DNA of 64,000 bases. Origin: Thermomonas sp. (GTDB lineage Bacteria > Pseudomonadota > Gammaproteobacteria > Xanthomonadales > Xanthomonadaceae). Below, piece by piece: positions 23,901 through 32,900 of the stretch; within the stretch, counting starts at the first letter, position 1; every line of letters starts with the position of its first letter. A model generated the notes under the pieces. It was given only the letters and a program-made list of their open reading frames with translations. It did no database searches and had not been told where the DNA came from. Location of the stretch: the NCBI GenBank assembly GCA_020692565.1, contig JAIMKJ010000005.1:62001-126000 (forward strand). Reading direction: 5' to 3'. The position numbers and the translations under genes were made by a program.

Positions 23901-26900
23901 CTGGTCATGGCCGAGCCCGGCGGCCATCGCGACCCGGCCTACCTGGGCCGCGCGATCCGCGAGCACGGCATCACGATGCTGCATTTCGTGCCGTCGATGC
24001 TGCAGATCTTCGTGGACGCCGGCGAGGCTGCGGCCTGCACCGGTCTGCGCAAGGTGTTCGTCAGCGGCGAGGCGATGCCGGCGGCGCTGTCGGCGCGCTT
24101 CCTCGCCGAATCGCGCGCCGAACTGCACAACCTCTATGGCCCGACCGAGGCCGCGATCGACGTCAGCAGCTACCACATCGCCGATCCGGCGCTCACCAGC
24201 GTGCCGATCGGCAAGCCGATCTGGAACACCCGCCTGTACGTGCTGGACGCGCGCATGCGCCCCCTGCCGCCGGGCGTGCTGGGCGAGCTGTATATCGGCG
24301 GTCTGGCCGTGGGCCGCGGCTATTTCGGCCAGCCCGGGCTGACCGCCGAGAAGTTCATGGACAACCCGTTCGTGGCCGGAGAGCGCCTGTATCGCACCGG
24401 CGACCTGGCGCGCTGGCGCCTGGACGGCGAGATCGAATACATGGGCCGCGTCGATCATCAGGTGAAGATCCGTGGTTTCCGCATCGAACTGGGCGAGATC
24501 GAGAACGCCATCGCGCGTCATGCCGACGTGCGCCAGGCGCTGGTGTCGGTGCATGGCGACGCGCAGCGCAAGCAACTGGTCGCCTACGTGGTGCCGCGCG
24601 CCGGCCCGGGCGATGCCGCCACGCGGCAGGCGCTGATGGTCGAACTGACCGCGCAGTTGCGCGCGACGCTGCCGGATTACATGGTGCCGGCCGCATTCGT
24701 GCTGCTGGCCGACATGCCGCTCAACGCCAACGGCAAGGCCGACCGCGCGCGCCTGCCCGCGCCGGGCCCGGACGACTACGTGCAGGACGCGCACGTGGCC
24801 CCGGCCGACGACCGCGAGCGCGCGCTGCTGGCGACGTGGGAGGACGTGCTGGGCCGCTCGGGCTTCGGTGTCACCGACAGCTTCTTCGCGATCGGCGGCG
24901 ATTCGATCCTGGCGATCAAGGTCGTGGTGGCCGCCGCCGCGCGCGGGCTCACGCTCAACCAGCGCATGGTGATCGAGGCGCGCACCATCCGCGGGATCGC
25001 GGCGCAGCTGGCCGCCAACGACGCGGTCACGGGGACCTCGCCCGCGCAGGGCGCCGTGGACATGCCTTCGCCGGCCGTCGGTGCGCAGCGTCTGCTGCCG
25101 GGTCAGCTGCGGTTGCTGGCGCGCGGCGCGGTCGGCGGCGCGGCGCGGTTCGCGCGCTTGCCGCTACCGGCCGACACCACCGCCGCGATGCTGCAGACGG
25201 CGCTGCGCGCGCTGGTCGCGCACCACGACGCGCTGCGCCTGAAATTCCGCCAGACCGGCGCCGGCTGGATGGCGCAGTACCGCGCGGAAGGCCTGCAGCC
25301 CGACGACGCGGTGCTGGCCGATGCCATCGCGGGGTTCGACGGCGAGATCGACGGGCCGCTGCACGCCGCCGCCGCGCAGGCTGCGGCGGCGCTGGATCCG
25401 CGCCAGGGCCGCGTGCTGCGCTGGCACTGGCACCGCGGCGTGCAGGGTCAGTCGCTGTTGTGGGTGATGCACCCGCTGGTGGCCGACGCGGTCTCGTGGC
25501 GCGTGCTGGAAGCCGACCTGCGGATCGCGCTGGACGCGGCCCGCGCCGGTGCGACGCCGGTGTTCGCGCCGGTGTCGGCCGTGCGCGGGGCGAGCCTGCA
25601 GGACTGGGCCGCACGCGTGCACACGCATGCGTTCGGCGCATCGGCCGAGGCCGAACGGGCTTTCTGGCTCGCGCAGCTGGCCGGCCCCGTGGCGCGCATC
25701 GCCGCCGCCGAGACGGTGGATGCGGCGGTGGGGCGGCAGGCCATCGAGATCGCGCTGGATGCCCGGACCAGCGCCGAATTCGCCGCGCGGCCGACGGCCG
25801 ACGGCCGCGCGCTGCTGGTCGCCGCGCTCGCCCGCGTGCTCGGCCTGCGTCAGGACAGCGACGCGGTGCGGCTGGAGCTGGAAGACGATGGCCGCTCGTT
25901 CTCGGGCGATGCCGTCGGCGGCGACGCCGACCCGCGCCGCGCCGTGGGCGCGTTCGCCGCACGTTATCCGCTGCGGCTGGAGGCGGTGCGCCAATCCCCC
26001 GAGGCGCACCTGCGGCAGACCCGGCGCGCGCTCGCGGCCGTGCCCGGCGCCGGCCTGGGCTTCGGTGCGCTGCAGGCGATCGCCCATGACGAGGCGCTGA
26101 ACGAGACCATCTATGCGCTGACCGGCGGTGCGGACGCTGCTGATGCGCCGGCCGAAATCGCCGACGTGCTGTTCGCCATCGACCTGACGGGCGAGGGCGC
26201 GCATGCGCTGGCCGCGCACGCGCTGGAGCCGGGCGAGGTCGGCTGCGTCGACCGCCACGCGCTGCGCATCACGGCCGCGATCCGCGGCGGCGCGCTGTGC
26301 CTGCGCGTGGAACACGGCCACTCCGCCCTGGGCGAGGCCGCGGCGGCGATGCTGGCGGCCGACATGTTCGACGCGTTGCGCACGCTGCTGGCGCAGGGCC
26401 CGGACGATCCCGATGGCGGCGGCGCACACGACGATGCCGCGGGCGATCACGTGGCTGCGACCCGTGCGGTGGCCGTGCTGTCCGACGCTGAACTGGCCGC
26501 GCTGCGCGCGCGCCATCCCGGTCTGCGCGAGGCGTATCCGTGCACGCCGATGCAGGAAGGGCTGCTGATGTTCGCCGAGAACGGCGTGCAGAAGGGTCTG
26601 TATGTTTCGCAGGTGCATATCGCGCTGGACCGCGTGGACGCGGACCGCCTGCGCGCGGCCTGGGCAGGCATGGTGGCGCGCCACGACATCCTGCGCACCG
26701 CGTTCGTGGACCTGGGCCGCGACGCTCTGGTGCAGGTCGTGCTGGACGCCGCGCCGCTGGACTGGCGCGAGGTCGACGTGCGCGATGCGCACGACCCGCA
26801 GGCCGCGCTGGCGCGCTGCATGCAGGAAGACCTGGATCGCGGCATCGCGCTGGCCGACGCGCCGCTGATGCGGCTGTCGCTGGTGCGCGAGGATGCCACC

Positions 26901-29900
26901 CGCGACCGGCTGGTGTGGACCTTCCACCATGCGCTGATCGACGGCTGGTCGATGGGCCTGCTGATCCGCGAGATCTTCGAGCGCTACGGCGCCGCCGCCG
27001 ACGCGCCGCCGATGCCGGCCGCGCCGTCCTACCGCGACTACGTGCGCTGGCTGGGCGACTGCGACACCGCCGCGGCGCAGACGTACTGGCGCGGCTATTT
27101 CCGGGGCCTGGACCTGTCCGCCAGCGCGCAGTCGCCGCTGCCGCCGCTGCCCGACGCGCAGTACCTGCGCGCCGCGCAGTTCGAGCAGCGCTCGCACGTG
27201 CTGGACCTGTCGGCGCAGGACACCGCGCGGCTGGTGCGGATGATGCAGGCCGAGGGCGTGAGCCTGGGCACGCTGATGCTGGCGGCGTGGGGCCTGCTGC
27301 TGGGCAAGTACGCGGCGGAGGACGAGGTGCTGTTCGGCTACACCACCAGTGGCCGCACGGCGCCGGTGGCCGGCATCGATTCGATGGTCGGCCTGTTCAT
27401 CAATTCGCTGCCGGTGCGCGTGCGCGCCGAGGCGACCGACACCGTGTCCGCACTGCTGCGCGGCATCCAGCGCCAGCAGTTGGACAACGAGGACCACGGC
27501 TTCCTGCCGCTGCCGGAGATCCAGCGCCTCAGCGGCGCGCGTCCGGGGCAGGCGCTGTTCGACACCCTGGTGGTGATCGAGAACTACCCGCGCGACTGGG
27601 CGCTGCTGGCCTCCGCCGGCGAGGGCGATCTGAAGGTGCATGCCATCGGCGGCACCGGCCAGACCAGTTTCGGCATGAATCTGGTGGTGTATCCCGGCGA
27701 ACGGCTGTCGCTGGAGCTGGCCTACCAGGGCCGCCGCTTCGAGGATGCGGCCGTGGCGACGCTGCTGCGCCGGCTCGGCACGCTGCTGGCGGCCTTCGCC
27801 GACGGCGCCGCGCAGCCGCTGTCGCAGCTGTCGGTGCTGGACGCCGACGAACGCCGTCGCGCCATCGAGGACTGGAACGCGACGTCGCTGGCGTATCCGT
27901 CCGACCGCACGCTGCCGGAGGTGTTCGAGCAGGTCGCGCAGGTGCGCGGCGACGCCGATGCGCTGGTCTTCGGTGCGGAACGCTGGAGCTACCGCACGCT
28001 CGCCGCGCGCGCGCGCGTCGTCGCCCGCTGGCTGCGCGGCCACGGCGTGCGCCCCGGCGACGCCATTGCATTGAGCCTGCCCAAGGGCCCGCGCCTGATC
28101 GCCGCGATGCTGGGTATCCAGCGCGCGGGCGCCGCGTACGTGCCGGTGGCGCCGGATTGTCCGCCGGAACGCCGCGCCTTCATCCTCGGCGATGCCGGCA
28201 TCGCCTGGACGCTGACCGACCGTGCCGGGCGTGCGGCGCTGGCCGACGCGCCCGGCGCGTGCCTGGAGATCGAGGACGCGCTGGACGCCGACGGCTTCGC
28301 CGATGCCGACGCGGGCGACGACGATGCGGCGCCGGGCCGTGACCTGGACCGCGACCCGGCCCGCGCCGCGCGCACCGCATACGTCATCTACACCTCCGGC
28401 ACCACCGGCGTGCCCAAGGGCGTGGCCATCCCGCATCGCGGGCTGCTGAACTTCTGCGCATGGTGCGTGGACGCGACCCTGCTCGGCCCGGGCCAGCGCA
28501 TGACCCAGTTCGCGCCGTACACCTTCGACGCTTCCGCGGGCGAGATCTTCGGCGGCCTGCTGGCCGGCGTGGAGCTGCACCTGCTGGAAGACGCGCTGAT
28601 CATGGATCCGGCCGCGCTGACGGAGTACCTGTCCGCGCATGCGATCCAGTTCTCCGCCTTCCCGCCGCCGTATCTGCAGCAGATGGACCCGGCGCGCGTG
28701 CCGGAGGACTTCACGCTGCTGACCGCCGGCTCCGCGCCGTCGGCCGAGCTGGTGCGCCAGTGGGGCGCGCGCTGCCGCTACATCAACGGCTATGGTCCGA
28801 CCGAGACCACCATCCTGTCCACCGCGTGGATCTGCGAGCGCGGCGACGCGCATGCCGGGGCGTTGTCCATCGGCGGACCGATCGCCAACACCGCGGTATA
28901 CGTGGTCGACCGCGTCGGCCAGCTGTGCGCGCCGGGTCTGATCGGCGAGATCTGGATCGGCGGCGACGGTGTGGCCAACGGCTACCTCAACCGCCCCGAG
29001 CTCAACGCGGCGCAGTTCCTGCCCGACCCGTGGCGCGCCGGTGGCCGCCTGTACCGCACCGGCGACCTCGGCCGCTGGCGCGAGGACGGCCGGATCGAAT
29101 TCGTCGGCCGCCGCGACCGCCAGGTGAAGCTGCGCGGGTTCCGCATCGAGCTGGACGAGATCGAGGCCCGGCTGCAGGCGCATCCGCGGGTGCAGGACGC
29201 CGCGGTCGCGGTGCGCGGCGCCGAGAACGACAAGCGCCTGCTGGCGTGGGTGACGCGCCGCGAGGACGCGGACGCGACGTTGGATACGGACGACGCGGGT
29301 TTTCTCGACGACGTGCGCGCCTTCCTGCGCGCCGGCCTGCCGGAGTACATGCTGCCGCAGGCGATGGCCGTGGTGGCGACGATGCCGCTGACCGGCAACG
29401 GCAAGATCGACGACAAGGCGCTGCCCGAACCGGACGTCATGCCGGGCGCCGCCGAAGAGTACGTCGCACCGGCCACGCCGACCGCGCGCGCGATGGCGGC
29501 GATCTGGGCGCAGGTGCTGGACGTGGACGCCAGCCGGATCGGCGCCGATGCGCACTTCTTCGAACTGGGCGGGCACTCGCTGCTGGCGATGCGCGCCATC
29601 GCCCTGCTGCGCGACCAGCTGGGCGTGGACATCGGCGTGGCCGACCTGCTAGCGCAGCCGGTGCTGTCGGCGCTGGCCGACGTGGCCGACCGCGCCGCGC
29701 GCCATGCGCTGCCGCCGATCGTGCCGGTGCCGCGCGACGGCGACATGCCGCTGTCGCACGCGCAGCAGCGGCTCTGGTACCTGGCGCAGATGGAGGACGT
29801 GAGCCAGAGCTACCACATCCCCGGCGCGCTGCGCCTGCGCGGCGCCCTGGACACGGACGCGCTGGTCCGCGCGCTGGACCGCATCGTGGCCCGCCACGAA

Positions 29901-32900
29901 GTGCTGCGTGCGCGTTTCGCGATGGTCGGCGAGACCCCGGTGCAGCGGTTCGCGCCCGTCGATGCCGGCTTCGCGCTGGGCATGCACGACCTGCGCGGCG
30001 AATCCGATCCCGAGGCGGCGCTGAAGGCGCTGATGGTCGAGGAATTCGGCGCCGAGTTCGATCTGTCGACCGGTCCGCTGGTGCGCGGCCGGCTGGCGCG
30101 TCTGGGCGATGCCGAACACGCGCTGCTGGTGACCTTCCACCACATCGTGATGGACGGCTGGTCGTTCGGCCTGCTGGTGCGCGAACTGGGCGCGCTGTAC
30201 GACGCCTTCAGCGCGGGCGGGGACGATCCGCTGCCGCCGCTGGCCATCCAGTACGCGGACTACGCCGCATGGCAGCGCGCATGGATGGACGATGGCGCGA
30301 TGCAGGCCGGCAGCGACTACTGGCGCGCGGCGCTGGACGGCATCCCGGCGCTGCTGGAACTGCCGACCGACCGCCCGCGTCCCACCCGCCAGAGTTACGT
30401 GGGCGACACGGTCCGCTTCGACCTGGATGCCACGCTCACCGCGGGCCTGCAGGCGCTGGCCCGGCGCCACGACATGACCCTCTACGCCACGCTGCTGGCG
30501 GCGTGGTCGATCGTGCTGCACCGGCTGTCCAACCAGCAGGACGTGGTGATCGGCGTACCGGTCGCCAACCGTACCCAGCTGGAGACCCAGCCGCTGGTCG
30601 GCTTCTTCATCAATACCCTCGCGGTGCGCGTGGGCTTCGCCGCGCCCGACAGCGTGGCCGGACTGCTGCGCCAGGTGCGCGGCCGGGTGATCGACGGCCA
30701 GACCCACCAGCAGCTGCCGTTCGAGCAGGTGGTGGATCTGGTGCAGCCGCCGCGCAGCTTCGCGCACACGCCGATCTTCCAGGCGATGATCAGCTGGCAG
30801 GACCAGGAGTGGAGCGAGCTGTCGCTGCGCGGCCTGACGGTGGAGATGATCGCCCCCGAGGTCCAGCCCTCCAAGTTCGACATCACCCTCGACATCGGCC
30901 CGTCCGGCAGCGGCATCGCCGGCAGCGTGGAGTTCGCCACCGCGCTGTTCGACCGCGACACCATCGGCCGCCATGTCGGTTACCTGACCCGCGTGCTGGA
31001 AGCGATGGTCGCCGACGACACCGCGCCGGTCGCGCGCATCGATCTGCTCGACGAGGCCGAGCGCACGCGCCTGCTGGTGGATTTCAACGACACCGCGCGC
31101 CCGGCGCTGATCGCCGCGACCTGGCCGGAACTGTTCGCCGCGCAGGTCGCGCGCACGCCGGATGCGGTGGCGGCGGCCTGCGAAGGCCGACAGCTGACCT
31201 ATCGCGAACTGGACGCGTCGTCGACCCGCCTCGCTCACGCGCTGCGCGCGCGCGGCGCCGGTACCGGCGCGGTCGTCGGCCTGCTCGACGCGCGCGGCCT
31301 GGACCTGCTGACGGCGATCCTCGCCACGCACAAGGCCGGCGCCGCTTACCTGCCGCTGGATCCGACCCATCCGGCGCAGCGCTGGCTGGAGATACTGGAG
31401 GACGCCGGCCCGCAGCTGCTGTGGGTGGGCGATGCCTATGCCACCGAACGGCGCTGGCTCAAGCGCAAGTGGAAGGGCGGGCCGGTGGTGGACGCCGCGG
31501 AACTCTTGGCCGGCACCGACGTCGACGCGACCGCCGTGCTGCCGTGGCCGGCGCTGGACGACCTGGCCTACGTGCTGTTCACCTCCGGCTCCACCGGCAA
31601 GCCCAAGGGCGTGATGATCGAACACCGCGGGATGGTCAACAACATGCTGGCGAAGTTCGAGCCGCTGTCGCTGACCGCCGACGATGTGATCGCACAGACC
31701 GCCTCGCAGTGCTTCGATATTTCGGTGTGGCAGTTCCTCACCGCGCCGCTGCTGGGGGCGCGGGTGGAGATCGTGCCGGACGCCACCGTGCGCGATCCCG
31801 AGGCGCTGCTGGCGTGCTTGGAGGCTGCCGGCGTGACCGTATGGGAGCCGGTGCCCTCGGTGATGCAGGTGATCCTGCCGTACCGGCGCGCGCTGCCCGC
31901 GCTGCGCTGGGTGATGCCGACCGGCGAGGCGCTGTCGCGCGAGCTGGTGCTGCGCTGGTTCGCGCAATACCCGGGCGTGCCGCTGATGAACGCCTACGGC
32001 CCGGCCGAGTGTTCCGACGACGTGTCCTTCCAGCCGATGCACGGCCCGGTGGAGCGCGTGCTGATCGGCCTCCCGGTCGCCAACGCGCGCCTGCACCTGG
32101 TCGATGCCGAACTGATGCTGGTGCCGACCGGCGCGATCGGCGAGATCGCGGTGTCCGGCCCGGTGGTCGGCCGGGGTTACCACAATCGACCCGACGAGAC
32201 CCGCGCGGCGTTCCGCGAAAACCCGCATGCGCGCGGCGCGGACGATGGCCGGCTGTATCTCACCGGCGACCTCGGCCGCCGTCATCGCGATGGCGGCATC
32301 GAATACGTCGGGCGCAAGGATTTCCAGGTGAAGGTGCGCGGGTTCCGCATCGAGCTGGGCGAGATCGAGGGCTGCCTGGAAGACCACCCGGCGGTGCGCG
32401 AGGCCGTGGTCGTGGCGCGCGCGATCGGCGATGGCGGCGACAAGCAACTGGTTGCCTACGTCGCCGGGCCGGAGGCGCCGGCGCTGACGGTGCAGGCGCT
32501 GCGCGATCACCTGTCGCAGCGGTTGCCCGAATACATGGTGCCGGCCGCGTTCGTGATGCTGGCGGCGCTGCCGCTCAACGCCAACGGCAAGATCGACCGC
32601 GGGCAATTGCCCGAGCCCGGTGCGTCGGCCACCGCGCAGGCGCCGTACGCGCCGCCGCAGCCCGGCACCGAGGCCACGCTCGCGCAGGTCTGGCAGGATC
32701 TGCTGGGCGTGCCGCAGGTGGGGCGCGACGACAGCTTCTTCGACCTGGGCGGCGATTCGATCCTGCTGATCCGGATGCTGGGCCGGGTGCGCGAGCGCAA
32801 CATCGCGCTGGGCGTGGCCGACGTCTACCGCCTGCGCACGGTGCAGGCCATCGCGGCGTTCGTCGGCGGTGCGCCGGCGTCGCTGGACGCGGTGTTGGCC

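Noticed and set aside
17829-24794. 2321-aa minus-strand ORF opposite the NRPS
   Set aside because: Same antisense GC artefact; the plus strand has unambiguous C/A/T/E motifs.
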